Position numbers and translations under genes: made by a program. From Psychrobacillus sp032154225 (GTDB taxonomy: Bacteria > Bacillota > Bacilli > Bacillales_A > Planococcaceae): DNA of 64,000 bases. Position 1 is the first letter of the stretch; the number at the start of each line of letters is the position of its first letter. This document shows positions 43,336 through 52,290 of the stretch, piece after piece. The notes beneath the pieces were generated by a model. The model saw nothing but the letters and a program-made list of their open reading frames with translations. It did no database searches and was not told the DNA's origin. The stretch spans positions 186,001 to 250,000 of the forward strand of contig NZ_JALDYF010000003.1 of the NCBI RefSeq assembly GCF_032154225.1. The letters run 5' to 3'.

Positions 43336-43887
43336 TATGTCTGTTGATTATTCTATTTCTTGAAAATTTACGCTAAATAGTTTGTCATAGTGAATAGCCA
43401 CTATACCTTCGCGCTTGCCATACCTTGCATGAGCCAACTTGTGCTACGCCCAAGTGGGTCTCATACTTCGGCTCATGCGGCCCGACGCGCTTCGGCATGA
43501 AGTAAATCTCTATCTATATAGGTTCGTAATCATAGGGCTTAACGATAAAATGTGATGGTCCATTTTCTATTTTTCAATGCTTTTCTATTTTTATTTACTT
43601 CCCCATCTGTCACTCTGCGTTTTAGTTGGAATTTCAGCACATTTAGTTGGAAAAATTTTCAATAGATAGATATACTGAAAGCTTCTGACATGCTCCATTG
43701 GACTGGAGCGAAAGAGGCGGCGACACCAACGAGAATAGCAGATGTTTTCTGCGACGAGTAACCGCAGGAGCACCGAGCTGAAGACTCTGGACCGAACTTC
43801 GGCCGAAGCCATTCCCGCGTCCGACTCTGTAGCGCAAATCCCTGCCGAAACAACTAAATTGAATAAAATGGTGAATCATCATGTGTA
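43336..43887 (-). mobile_element. R-element copy 4 (about 550 bp, degenerate)
   Basis: Inverted relative to copy 1. Ends TATGTCTGTTGATTATTC (left) and the reverse complement of TACACATGATGATTCACC (right). Module A is intact at 43400-43495; the B-like part (43690-43850) holds GATGTTTTCTGCGACGAG and GTAACCGCAGGAGC, a block also found in S-element 2. Flanking bases share only TCTAG, so the target duplication has decayed. It stops six bases before the stop codon of the adjoining epimerase gene. Confidence 0.7.
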
Positions 43888-43892
43888 TCTAG

Positions 43893-44813
43893 TTATAAAA
43901 TTTGGTCTCTATGATAATGAAGAAGATCTTCCATAGATTTTTCAAACGGTATAAGAGGATTCCACCCAGCATCAAAAAGTACCTTAGATGAGGTGATAAT
44001 ATTAATATTTTCTATAGTGTCCTCCATAGTTTGTATCGTGAAATCTACATTGGATAAGGTTTTCAAAGTATCTGTAATTTCCTTTAAATACCTTGGATGA
44101 CCAGAAGAAATATCATAAACTAATCCCGATTCTCCTACTTTGAAAATTACCTCATATGCACGAATAACATCCCTCACATCGATAAAATCTCTCTGTGCAA
44201 ATAAATTATTCACAACAAGTACTTTATCTGCATTCTTTAACTCCATCTCGGAAACTTTCTTTGCTAAAATCGAACAAACACCATTTGAAACTCCAGGACC
44301 AATTAAATTAGTAGGCTTTGCAATCATAATTGTCATTCCATACAATAATTCCCAAGACTGCGCAACTAACACTTGAATAGTTTTACTTAGACTATATGGA
44401 TGTAGAAGAGAGCTAATCTCGCCTATATCGAATTGAAGAACAGAACCAACAATAATTACTTTGCAGTTGATATTCACTTTACGGATTGCATCGACTAAAA
44501 ATACTGTAGACATCACATTCGCTTCAAATGATGTAATAGGATCTTCCCAAGACTTTTGAACATGATTTTGTCCAGCAAGATGAAGTAAAATGTCTGGTTT
44601 TGTTTTTTGTATTAGGTCGTTCACTTGATGTCGGTTAGTTAGATCACAATACTCCAAATCAATACCTTTACTAGATGCACTTTTGGAAAAAGTTCTAGAG
44701 ACAGCTATTATTTCATACCCAGCGTTCTTAAAGTAATCGCAAGCATGAATACCAGTAAAACCATTTGCTCCTGTTATCATTAACTTAGGCTTAATTGTCA
44801 TAACTTCATCCAC
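43893..44813 (-). CDS. NAD(P)-dependent sugar epimerase/dehydratase (extended SDR)
   Basis: 306 residues. The NAD-binding motif is MITGANGFTGIHACDYF; catalytic Tyr-X3-Lys is in PYSLSKTIQVL, and the QRDFIDVRDVIRAYEVI block is typical of GDP-mannose 4,6-dehydratase/RmlD-like sugar reductases. The start may be GTG at 44813 or ATG four codons later; neither has a strong site. It follows another epimerase by 57 bp. Together they probably make an activated deoxysugar for a surface polymer; the exact sugar is not readable. Confidence 0.85.
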   Translation of the reverse strand: MDEVMTIKPKLMITGANGFTGIHACDYFKNAGYEIIAVSRTFSKSASSKGIDLEYCDLTNRHQVNDLIQKTKPDILLHLAGQNHVQKSWEDPITSFEANVMSTVFLVDAIRKVNINCKVIIVGSVLQFDIGEISSLLHPYSLSKTIQVLVAQSWELLYGMTIMIAKPTNLIGPGVSNGVCSILAKKVSEMELKNADKVLVVNNLFAQRDFIDVRDVIRAYEVIFKVGESGLVYDISSGHPRYLKEITDTLKTLSNVDFTIQTMEDTIENINIITSSKVLFDAGWNPLIPFEKSMEDLLHYHRDQIL

Positions 44814-44870
44814 TTAGTTAAGAATTTATGCCCTATCAATACCCTTCCTCCTTACTCATACCAACTTTCC

Positions 44871-45791
44871 CTATTCATCCAATTCATTATGATAAGCATG
44901 TGTTTCTTTTAATCCTTCTCCTATTTTGTAAGCAGGATTCCAGTTCAATAACTTTTTCGCTTTTTCATTACAAAGGCAACTGTGCTTAATATCTCCTTCT
45001 CTTGCATCTGTGAATTCTTTGTCCACGGAAATACCATAAGTATCCGTTAACAGACCTAAGATTTCATTAATAGAAGTTCTTTGTGAGGTACTGACTTGTA
45101 TTGTTTCCTGCGCCCCCCGATCTAAAGCTGCAATATTAGCCGCCACTATATCTTTAACATAAATAAAATCTCTAGTTTGTTGTCCATCCCCATGTACGTG
45201 AATATGTCCACCTTTTTTAATTCGGTCGAGAAAAACAGCCACTACTCCGCCTTCCCCTTTAGGCTTTTGCCTAGGTCCATAAACGTTTGCATATCGAAGA
45301 ATTGTATACGATTGTCTATAAAGCTCATAAAAAAGCCTTATGTAAGACTCCGCAGTCATCTTAGAAAGACCGTAATAAGATGCAGGTATTGAAACATCTT
45401 TTTCTGAAAGGAGATCTTTGCTCAAGTTTCCATATACAGCCGAAGTGCTAGCAAAAATAAATTTCCTCACTTTTGCCTGTCGACATGCTTCTAACATATT
45501 AATCGTTCCAATAATATTTACATCAGCATCATACTTAGGATGCTGAACAGATTTCCCCACATCGGCTTGTGCTGCTAAGTGGAAAAATGCATCTGGCTGA
45601 ACATCTACTACGATTCTCCTTGCCTCTTCACTACATATATCAACGACATACATATGAGCATGTGGATTTACCTGTTCGAGCTTTCCAGAAACTAAATTAT
45701 CCAAAATATGGACTTCTACCCCTCTTGAAATAAGTTCATCCACGAGATGTGAACCTATAAAACCAGCTCCACCTGAAACGATTACCTTCAT
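44871..45791 (-). CDS. NAD-dependent UDP-sugar 4-epimerase-like SDR (GalE family)
   Basis: 306 residues. Rossmann motif VSGGAGFIGSHLVDEL; STSAVYGN with the catalytic Ser/Thr; YYGLSKMTAESYIRL with Tyr-X3-Lys; RYANVYGPRQKPKGEGGVVAVFLDRI and DFIYVKDIVAANIAAL match UDP-glucose/GlcNAc 4-epimerases. It would act on a nucleotide-activated sugar in the cytoplasm. First of a two-gene unit downstream of the glycosyltransferase/repeat-protein unit and separated from it by a terminator. Confidence 0.88.
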   Translation of the reverse strand: MKVIVSGGAGFIGSHLVDELISRGVEVHILDNLVSGKLEQVNPHAHMYVVDICSEEARRIVVDVQPDAFFHLAAQADVGKSVQHPKYDADVNIIGTINMLEACRQAKVRKFIFASTSAVYGNLSKDLLSEKDVSIPASYYGLSKMTAESYIRLFYELYRQSYTILRYANVYGPRQKPKGEGGVVAVFLDRIKKGGHIHVHGDGQQTRDFIYVKDIVAANIAALDRGAQETIQVSTSQRTSINEILGLLTDTYGISVDKEFTDAREGDIKHSCLCNEKAKKLLNWNPAYKIGEGLKETHAYHNELDE

Positions 45792-45878
45792 ATTTAGTCT
45801 CCTATCCAGTTTTCCATATTATATGCACTACTTAGGTCAACTTATGGGACACATACCAAATCGAAGCTCTACTCTTTC

Positions 45879-45923
45879 AAAAAAAGATGAATGAATGGTT
45901 TCTTTCACCAGAGCTCATTCATC
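45879..45923 (-). terminator. Terminator after the repeat-protein gene
   Basis: On the minus strand GATGAATGA (45923-45915) pairs with TCATTCATC (45894-45886), with GGT/ACC inside, followed by TTTTTTT. Confidence 0.8.
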
Positions 45924-45940
45924 GAAATAGATTTCTAAAG

Positions 45941-46588
45941 TTAAAAAGATTTGTCTAACTGAGGTGTTGCTGCCGTTGAAATATAACTATTACCTTGGGG
46001 AGGATGCACAAGTAAATTAGATTCAGGATCAGGGAGACAATAATTCTCTGGAAGGTTCGTCAAAATTTTTTCCCAAATTCGATTATCTACAAAAACTTTT
46101 GGTGCTCCTAGCGGACGTGTGAACAGGCTATCATAATACTCACTGCCCATCGGTTTCAACGTTTTATCAAAGAGCGGACTCGGTAATACGTAGTTTCCCG
46201 GTAAGTTTTTCTCAATTTCATTCCATACATCACGATCTACATACATTGCAGGAGCTGGGGAAGGTTTGTGAAATAACATGTCATAGGAATCTGCTTTCAG
46301 AGATGAAAAGAAATCCATTGTATCAGGGTTCGGAAAAGTATATTTTTCCGGTAATACATCTTTTACTCGGTCCCACACCTTTCCAGAAACGAGTATATCC
46401 TCCTCTGTTTGAGACTCGGAAAATAAAGAGCTGTATTTGGCTGCTGATACATCTTCTTTATCTTCTAATTCTTCTTTTTTCCCAAAGACAGTATTCCATA
46501 TCCTTTTACAAAAAGCCTTTCCTTTTTCGAACCAAGATAAGAATAAAACTTTAAAGAATTGAATCATTCGGGACATCTTGTTCACCAT
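45941..46588 (-). CDS. Tandem-repeat protein of unknown function (about 215 aa)
   Basis: Three copies of a roughly 48-residue unit follow a basic N-terminus (about 1-40, with a hydrophobic/aromatic start FFKVLFLSWFEKGKAF). Each unit reads V-x3-[VI]-W-x5-x2-LP-x2-Y-x2-P-x-P: VSGKVWDRVKDVLPEKYTFP, VDRDVWNEIEKNLPGNYVLP, VDNRIWEKILTNLPENYCLP; the linker ends YDMLF or YDSLF. I recognise no family. It overlaps the glycosyltransferase gene by 38 bp; starts at 46588 or four or seven codons later are all possible. Context suggests a surface or glycosylation-related role. Confidence 0.6.
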   Translation of the reverse strand: MVNKMSRMIQFFKVLFLSWFEKGKAFCKRIWNTVFGKKEELEDKEDVSAAKYSSLFSESQTEEDILVSGKVWDRVKDVLPEKYTFPNPDTMDFFSSLKADSYDMLFHKPSPAPAMYVDRDVWNEIEKNLPGNYVLPSPLFDKTLKPMGSEYYDSLFTRPLGAPKVFVDNRIWEKILTNLPENYCLPDPESNLLVHPPQGNSYISTAATPQLDKSF

Positions 46589-47804
46589 TCTTTCTCATTG
46601 AAATGGCTTCTTGATAAACTTCTAAAAGACTCTTTATTCCTTGATCAATTGACCAATGTGTCATTCCCCATTTTTTCGCATTAGATCCCAAGTTTTTACG
46701 AAGCTGTTCGTTGCTTAATAACAAATTCAAGTTTTCATACAGCATGTCAGAATCAGCAGGAGGTGTTAACAAGCCTGTCACTTTATGTTCTACCATTTCA
46801 GGAAGCCCTCCTACATCACTTACAATGGCCGCCTTTCCTGCTATTTGTGATTCAATAAGTGATAAAGGCTGGTTTTCTAACAATGTTGGTAAAACATATA
46901 TATCTGACTTTGCTAGTAGATATGGTACATCATCACGTTTTCCTAAGAAATGCACATGGCTTTCTAACCCAAGAACCTTGCTTTTAATGCGTAGTTTCGA
47001 TTCCTCAGTACCTGAGCCAATAATCCAACATACCCAATCTTCTCTTACTTTTTTTAACTTACTTAATGCCGTAAGAAGATATTGTACGCCCTTCAAATCA
47101 GTCAATCTCCCTGTATAAATAATAATTTTTTTATTTCTCGGAGATGATATATGAGACTTCACTTTCATTTGTTTAATAAAATTCTCCGTATCAAATCCAT
47201 AACGGAGTACTTTTATTTGTTTATCAGCCACTTTAAATTCATCTGTCAAAATATTTTTCAACCAATTATTCGCTACGATTGTAATTTCAGACGAAGTTGC
47301 TCCATTCTTTTCTATCTCATCATAATAAGCTTTTGCAATATAAGAATTAGCCGATTTATGAATAGTGGTCAACTGATGGTGTATTTCATGCGCCACCGAT
47401 CCATGCAAAGTAGCTACAAGTGGGATATGACGAGGACGAATTCGATCTATACATGCAGTAGAAATAACATCTTGTGTGTGTATCAAATCATATTTATCTA
47501 ATCCAAAATAAGCTGCTCCAAGTTCAAAAATATACCGTTGAAATTCTGTATACTCGACCAGTTTATTCTCATAAATCTCAGGATAATTTCTTGTATTCAA
47601 TTTAGCCTGCAATAAAGGTAGCAACTTATCTCTAGAAACCTTCTTCCCTTCATTGACTAGATAAATATCTAAATTTTCTTCATCGTAACCAAGCATATCC
47701 ACTTCATGTCCGAGCAATTCCAACTTATTTTTAAGCTGTGTCATGTAATTCCATACTCCACCAAGATGCGGAATAGGCCAATACGTCGCTAGCAATATTT
47801 TCAA
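46551..47804 (-). CDS. Glycosyltransferase family 4, copy 1
   Basis: 417 residues from the TTG at 47804 (AGGGAG eight bases upstream); an ATG at 47813 lies too near that site, and the paralogue at 57158 also starts with TTG. N-terminal acceptor domain KILLATYWPIPHLGGVWNY; C-terminal GT-B donor domain IIYTGRLTDLKGVQYLL, FLGKRDDVPYLLAKSDIYVLPTLLENQPLSLIESQIAGKAAIVSDVGGLPEMV with the E-x7-E motif. It would transfer a sugar from a nucleotide donor to a glycan. Its close relative lies at 55911-57158. Confidence 0.9.
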   Translation of the reverse strand: MKILLATYWPIPHLGGVWNYMTQLKNKLELLGHEVDMLGYDEENLDIYLVNEGKKVSRDKLLPLLQAKLNTRNYPEIYENKLVEYTEFQRYIFELGAAYFGLDKYDLIHTQDVISTACIDRIRPRHIPLVATLHGSVAHEIHHQLTTIHKSANSYIAKAYYDEIEKNGATSSEITIVANNWLKNILTDEFKVADKQIKVLRYGFDTENFIKQMKVKSHISSPRNKKIIIYTGRLTDLKGVQYLLTALSKLKKVREDWVCWIIGSGTEESKLRIKSKVLGLESHVHFLGKRDDVPYLLAKSDIYVLPTLLENQPLSLIESQIAGKAAIVSDVGGLPEMVEHKVTGLLTPPADSDMLYENLNLLLSNEQLRKNLGSNAKKWGMTHWSIDQGIKSLLEVYQEAISMRKNGEQDVPNDSIL

Positions 47805-47897
47805 AATATACATCTCCCTGTTTTAACCGTATACCCTATACTTATTTTAAACATAGGAAAAAAGATTGGGCGATTCCGGTATTTCATCAAATACTTC

Positions 47898-48257
47898 TCA
47901 AATTGTAATCATCTGTAAAATGATTGGGCACTCTTCCGATGGAATATCTTCAGTCAATAGCACGATCTTTCCTTCTGTAACTTCATAGTTCACTTTTGGT
48001 TGCAAAATACCATTTATAAAAAGATTCATATAGGAGACCGTTGACGGATCCAATATTTTTTGAATACCATATTCACTAAGTGCGTCACTCTCCGTATAAA
48101 TCCTTTTATTTCCGTCTGATAACACAAAAAATTCATGACTGCTTGCTTCTTTCAAATGGGTAACTTTTGACTCTACTCTATTCACCGTAAGTGGGATAAT
48201 CAAAGGCTTCGGGAAATACATATTCGTTTTATGCGGTACATATGGTTGGTTTTTCAT
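47898..48257 (-). CDS. DUF4183 protein 1
   Basis: 119 residues. The C-terminal NLFINGILQPKVNYEVTEGKIVLLTEDIPSEECPIILQ matches DUF4183, a small domain frequent in spore-forming Bacillales and often near exosporium/spore-surface genes. AGGAGG precedes the ATG. A sigma-K-like -10 (CATATTTTA, 48338-48330) lies about 75 bp upstream on the minus strand. It is divergent from a second DUF4183 gene. Confidence 0.75.
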   Translation of the reverse strand: MKNQPYVPHKTNMYFPKPLIIPLTVNRVESKVTHLKEASSHEFFVLSDGNKRIYTESDALSEYGIQKILDPSTVSYMNLFINGILQPKVNYEVTEGKIVLLTEDIPSEECPIILQMITI

Positions 48258-48391
48258 CCTAATCCTCCTGTTATTTGAAATGAAATAGGAACCATTTTCA
48301 AACTATAAAATCATTGTATCCAAGCAAAATAAAATATGTGTATGAACTAGGTCCTTGTTCTCATTTTCAAGAACTTTCTTGTTTCTGTATA

Positions 48392-48419
48392 ACCTCTTCT
48401 ACTTAGGCTTCATATGTTG
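48392..48419 (+). promoter_or_regulatory. Possible sigma-K promoter of DUF4183 protein 2
   Basis: ACC (48392-48394), 16-bp spacer, CATATGTTG (48411-48419), close to the sigma-K pattern AC-N16-CATAnnnTA. Suggestive only. Confidence 0.3.
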
Positions 48420-48453
48420 TTAGATGCCGCTTATCTTAAAAGGAGGAAAAAGT

Positions 48454-48831
48454 TTGTCATTAAAAATTATTAAGCTTTCTGTAATCCCTAAACAAAGTGT
48501 GTCAACTTCACCGATGGTTGCTCGTTTTTTTCATGAAGTGCCCGAGACCATAACAGAAGTGAGTTCGTATAAGATTAATGCATCCGAGTTTTTAGATGAC
48601 CGTGGTGAAATTGTTAAAGATTTGCCTACACTAAATTTAAATAATAGTTATTTTAATGTATATATTAATGGTGTATTACAGATGGACGACAATTTTGCAT
48701 ACACAGCAGGCGAGGATGGAATTGGTTCGTTACTAATATCGCTAACAGAGGATTCTGAGATTCCAGCAGCGACCCCAATTATTATGGAAGTCATTAACTT
48801 CAATCCAGAAATAAATATATTAAATACATGA
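48454..48831 (+). CDS. DUF4183 protein 2
   Basis: 125 residues from the TTG at 48454; AAAGGAGG lies eight bases before it, and an upstream in-frame ATG (48424) precedes that site. YFNVYINGVLQMDDNFAYTAGEDGIGSLLISLTEDSEIPAATPIIMEV is the DUF4183 core and parallels the divergent neighbour. Function unknown; probably a spore-surface or exosporium component. Confidence 0.75.
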   Translation: MSLKIIKLSVIPKQSVSTSPMVARFFHEVPETITEVSSYKINASEFLDDRGEIVKDLPTLNLNNSYFNVYINGVLQMDDNFAYTAGEDGIGSLLISLTEDSEIPAATPIIMEVINFNPEINILNT

Positions 48832-48849
48832 TTTTTAACTAATAATCTT

Positions 48850-49014
48850 TTTAGTGTTGCAGTTTCCACTCGCTCCAAGCTTCATATTAGTCTATAAAAC
48901 AAACAGAAAAATTTAGCTTGTTGAAAGTGGCTACGGCCCTTCCGACAAGCTTTTTATAGTCGTTCTTCAAATGAAAAATGTTCATTTGTAATGGAATCCA
49001 TTCTATTAACTTAT
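48850..49014 (+). repeat. S-element fragment (copy 3)
   Basis: Matches S-element 1 in TTTTTAGTGTTGCAGTTTCC, the CGCTC...GGCTTC block and the hairpin AGCTTGTTGAAAG/CTTCCGACAAGCT (48915-48951). The right end reaches TTATATACTTT, where R-element copy 5 has inserted. Confidence 0.6.
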
Positions 49015-49023
49015 ATACTTTTT

Positions 49024-49825
49024 CACGCCTGTTGATTAACCATTTTATATTATCGACCGGTTTCTAGATAAAGTGCGTCGTTTCCGCTGAGATTTTCGCT
49101 ACAGGGGTGGACGCTTTCCGCGGGCGTTGCCTCAGCCGCTTCCTTCGCATGCGCTCAGTCCAGGGTCTTCGACTAACGCTTTTCCCGCCGGAGTCGCCAC
49201 CCCTTTCGCTACAATCTAATGGAGAATGCTCCTGCGGTTACTCGTCGCAAAAAAGAATACTACTTATTTAGAATTGAAAATTATAGTTGAAAATGAACGG
49301 TAAATGAAAAGCTAAAAGTATGTAACAAGTGCAAAGTGCAAATTCTTCGTTACTTACAAGATGGTATATCATACATTTTATAAATGGGCTGCCATGATTA
49401 AAAACCTATATAAATAACGAAACACTTGTCGCCTACACAGCAAAGATATAATAGCTGTTCGTTAAGAAAGTCTATTTTGCTCGACATAGAAGTATGATCG
49501 TTTCTCCTTGCAAAAATAGGGCTTTCATTCTAGCTAAGTAACCTGCACTAATGGATTGAAGCGAAAGGGAGGCGACTCCTGTGGGATTAAGCGGGACAGG
49601 TGAGACCCCGCAGTGGAGTGATAGCGACCGAGGAGGCTCACCGCCCGCCCCACGGAAAGCGCCCTCCCGGCAGCGAAAATCCTAGCGGAAACTCTCTACT
49701 AAGACGCACTTTACCTAAAGTACGAATGAGGACGTAAAGCAAGTCGAAAACGAGATTTTTTTTTAAGGGTGCTCTTTTTTCCTATTAACACAAATTTTCA
49801 AGAAATAGGATAATCAAAAGACATG
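49024..49825 (+). mobile_element. R-element copy 5 (802 bp) with exact 9-bp TSD
   Basis: TIRs CACGCCTGTTGATTAACC and the reverse complement of CATGTCTTTTGATTATCC; both sides carry ATACTTTTT (49015-49023 and 49826-49834). Module B is present twice in opposite orientation (about 49076-49240 and 49545-49700), which could fold into a very long hairpin. Module A is replaced by a short AT-rich stretch (49430-49470). No protein-coding frame stands out. It appears to sit in the end of an S-element, so it moved later than that copy. Confidence 0.85.
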
Positions 49826-49975
49826 ATACTTTTTTATAAAACTCCCTTTCTTGACGTGAAAATTTTTTATAAGTAGGAATCTAGCCCTTTCTAATTCTTT
49901 TTTTCCGCATTAACTACTAAACAAGGAGGATGATTTGATTCCACACTTGTGAATTAACTAGTAGGAGGTGAAAAA

Positions 49976-50602
49976 ATGGAGTTAGCTCAACTTAAAGGGA
50001 ATTATGATGCGATATTCAGCTTAGGAGATCTTTGCTTGGCATCTATACAACTAAAAAAGCATAATCTAAGGCCCTATTCTGGAGTACTTGACTGGCTAGC
50101 AAGCCCAGAACTATCAGCAGTAAGCTTAGTACTTGAAAATAGATTCCTTGGATTTATGGAATATGAAAACTTACGTGTCATAGGATATGCAGATGATTTT
50201 ATTTGTGTATCCGACGATGGCTATAATTTTGTTTCCAACCATGACTTTGATGGTGGGAAAAATACACTGAAGAACTTAGATTCCTATTTCGAAGTAATGG
50301 AAAAATATGAACGTAGAATTCAACGGTTCCTTACTGCAATGGAATCCTCTAATCGTATATTATTTGTTCGCACAGAAGGGGATTTAGAAGATGCAGCAAT
50401 GCTACAAGATGTTTTATCAAGATTAGTAAAAAAAGATTTTAGTGTCTTACTTATCAATCATACTTCTGTTAGTGGGATGGTAGAGAGACATTGTCCCTTA
50501 GAAAAAGTATGTTCAATAGAATTCCCGAACGTGGATAAATGGGAGGGCAATCATAGCTTGTGGGAAGCGATGTTAAATGATATTCATTTAACAACAAAAT
50601 AA
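49976..50602 (+). CDS. DUF1796 family putative cysteine peptidase
   Basis: 208 residues. IFSLGDLCLASIQLKKHNLRPYSGVLDWL is the DUF1796 start, with the conserved cysteine (near residue 19) and the RxxSGxxDWL block; RILFVRTEGDLEDAAML gives the middle beta-strand. Pfam labels the family putative papain-like cysteine peptidase, but function is unproven; genes are frequent in polysaccharide clusters. AGGAGGTG precedes the ATG. The next gene starts 14 bp after its end. Confidence 0.75.
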   Translation: MELAQLKGNYDAIFSLGDLCLASIQLKKHNLRPYSGVLDWLASPELSAVSLVLENRFLGFMEYENLRVIGYADDFICVSDDGYNFVSNHDFDGGKNTLKNLDSYFEVMEKYERRIQRFLTAMESSNRILFVRTEGDLEDAAMLQDVLSRLVKKDFSVLLINHTSVSGMVERHCPLEKVCSIEFPNVDKWEGNHSLWEAMLNDIHLTTK

Positions 50603-50616
50603 TGGGAGGAAATATT

Positions 50617-51591
50617 GTGTTTACAAATTCAACGATACTGGTAACCGGGGGGACAGGCTCATGGGGTATTGAGTTAATAAAACAACTTTTATCTTTCGAC
50701 CCTAGGAAAATTACAATATTATCACGAAATGAGAATAGACAAGTTACAATGCGTAGAAATTTTGATGATACAAAATTAAATTATTGCATTGGAGATATAA
50801 GAGATAAAGAGGCTATGAATTTAGCTTGTTCGGGAGTAGACTACGTTTTTCATTTAGCAGCATTGAAACATGTGCCAATATGCGAGGAAAATCCGTTAGA
50901 AGCAATCAAAACAAATGTACTAGGAACGCATAATATCATTGAAGCATCTATCGAAAATAAGGTAAAGAAAGTAATTTATGTATCCACAGACAAGGCTGCT
51001 GACCCAGCTAACACCTATGGGATGACAAAAGCACTTGGAGAAAAACTAATCCTTCATGCAAATGAAGCAAATTCTACCACAAAGTTCCTATGTCTCCGAG
51101 GTGGAAACGTACTAGGTAGTAGTGGAAGCGTGCTACCATTATTTTTAAAACAATTGGAAGAAAAAAATCAAATTAGTATTACTGATAAAAGGATGACACG
51201 CTACTTCGTTACACCCCAGCATGCTATAAAAACTCTTCTCCAAGCAGCTGAGTTAGGAACTGGCGGAGAGATTTTTGTCATGCATATGAACGCTTGTAAA
51301 ATTCTCGACTTGGCGGAAGTTTTAATAGACTTCTTCGAAAAGAAAGACGTTAAAATAGTGGAGATTGGCGCAAGGAGTGGAGAGAAAATTCACGAAGTAT
51401 TAATAGCTGAAAACGAGGAACCGCTAGCAAGTGTTTTTAATGAAGATTTAATTCGAATCTCTCCAAATTTTTCTAGTAGTACCGTCTCAGCATTGCCTAC
51501 TAATTTACTAAATGCAAATCAAAAACTAATGACCAAGAAGGAAATTTTAGATCTATTAACTGAAGGTGGATTTTTGAATAAGCTCAATTAG
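50617..51591 (+). CDS. CapD/PseB-like nucleotide-sugar 4,6-dehydratase
   Basis: 324 residues from the GTG at 50617 (GGGAGG upstream; the ATG at 50602 would place that site inside the gene). ILVTGGTGSWGIELIKQLL is the NAD motif. VFHLAALKHVPICEENPLEAIKTNVLGTHNIIEA, VSTDKAADPANTYGMTKALGEKLI (Thr-Asp-Lys in the TDKA form of PseB) and CLRGGNVLGSSGSVLPLF match UDP-GlcNAc inverting 4,6-dehydratases. It would begin synthesis of a bacillosamine- or pseudaminic-type sugar. Confidence 0.88.
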   Translation: MFTNSTILVTGGTGSWGIELIKQLLSFDPRKITILSRNENRQVTMRRNFDDTKLNYCIGDIRDKEAMNLACSGVDYVFHLAALKHVPICEENPLEAIKTNVLGTHNIIEASIENKVKKVIYVSTDKAADPANTYGMTKALGEKLILHANEANSTTKFLCLRGGNVLGSSGSVLPLFLKQLEEKNQISITDKRMTRYFVTPQHAIKTLLQAAELGTGGEIFVMHMNACKILDLAEVLIDFFEKKDVKIVEIGARSGEKIHEVLIAENEEPLASVFNEDLIRISPNFSSSTVSALPTNLLNANQKLMTKKEILDLLTEGGFLNKLN

Positions 51592-51628
51592 ATTGCTCCG
51601 GAAAGCAATTTAATGCACATTATTAGGA

Positions 51629-51681
51629 AAAGCGCGTTCTAAAAAGCAGGATTAAACCGAGCTTTTAGATCACGCTTTTTT
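51629..51681 (+). terminator. Terminator after the dehydratase gene
   Basis: AAAAGCG and TCTAAAAAGC in the 5' arm pair with GCTTTTAGA and CGCTTTTTT in the 3' arm, ending in TTTTTTC. Confidence 0.75.
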
Positions 51682-51702
51682 CAACTACCAGAGCACAAAA
51701 CA

Positions 51703-52230
51703 TCATGCTCCAATAAACAATGTGCACTGACTAATTGCTATAAAGAATGCGGCATGCTGAATCGGAGAATCTTCTGCTACTTCTAGCTGCATTCTAAACT
51801 CATCACTTATTACTTCTGCCTTCCATCGAGCAATTTCCTTATCATTTATCGTAAAGCGTGACCAATCTTCCATTTCTTTATGTATTTTAATCTGGATCTT
51901 CCCATCTGAAATCATCAAATCAGGGACAAGTTCTTTCCACGTATCGTAGGCAATCATATACTTATGTTCATGCACATAATCGACTGCTTCGTAGTACACT
52001 CTGCCCTTTCTTGAAATCTTTTTACACATAAAAATAAGCTGATCATTTGTATCATATACGTGATAACGTAAAAAATAACGAAAATCCATTAACAGCTTAT
52101 CAAAGAATCGCTTCACGCCATTGCTATAATGCCGTTGAAACGTATAAGCAAAGGCACCATTATCATTATAAACAGATGTCATTGGTGTTGTTTCAATCGA
52201 AATAGGCTGTTTGTAAGTATAAATTTGCAT
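51703..52230 (-). CDS. Tubby-C-terminal/LURP-one-like domain protein
   Basis: 175 residues with alternating beta-strands: YKQPISIETTPMTSVYNDNG, YHVYDTNDQLIFMCKKISRKGRVYYEAVD, HKYMIAYDTWKELVP, WSRFTINDKEIARWKAEV and a hydrophobic C-terminal helix AAFFIAISQCTLFI. This is the pattern of LURP-one/YxjI proteins with a tubby-like barrel; function in bacteria is not known. AAAGGAG precedes the ATG. Confidence 0.65.
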   Translation of the reverse strand: MQIYTYKQPISIETTPMTSVYNDNGAFAYTFQRHYSNGVKRFFDKLLMDFRYFLRYHVYDTNDQLIFMCKKISRKGRVYYEAVDYVHEHKYMIAYDTWKELVPDLMISDGKIQIKIHKEMEDWSRFTINDKEIARWKAEVISDEFRMQLEVAEDSPIQHAAFFIAISQCTLFIGA

Positions 52231-52290
52231 ATGAATTCTCCTTTTATTCTATATGAACAGCTACCGTTTCGTAGTAGTTATATCTTCATT

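Noticed and set aside
43591..43936. Four short overlapping frames in R-element copy 4
   Set aside because: GC-rich structured repeat gives open frames by chance; other R copies break them.
46246..47501. Plus-strand frames of 100-135 codons opposite the glycosyltransferase/repeat-protein genes
   Set aside because: Antisense shadows; the minus-strand genes have clear family motifs.
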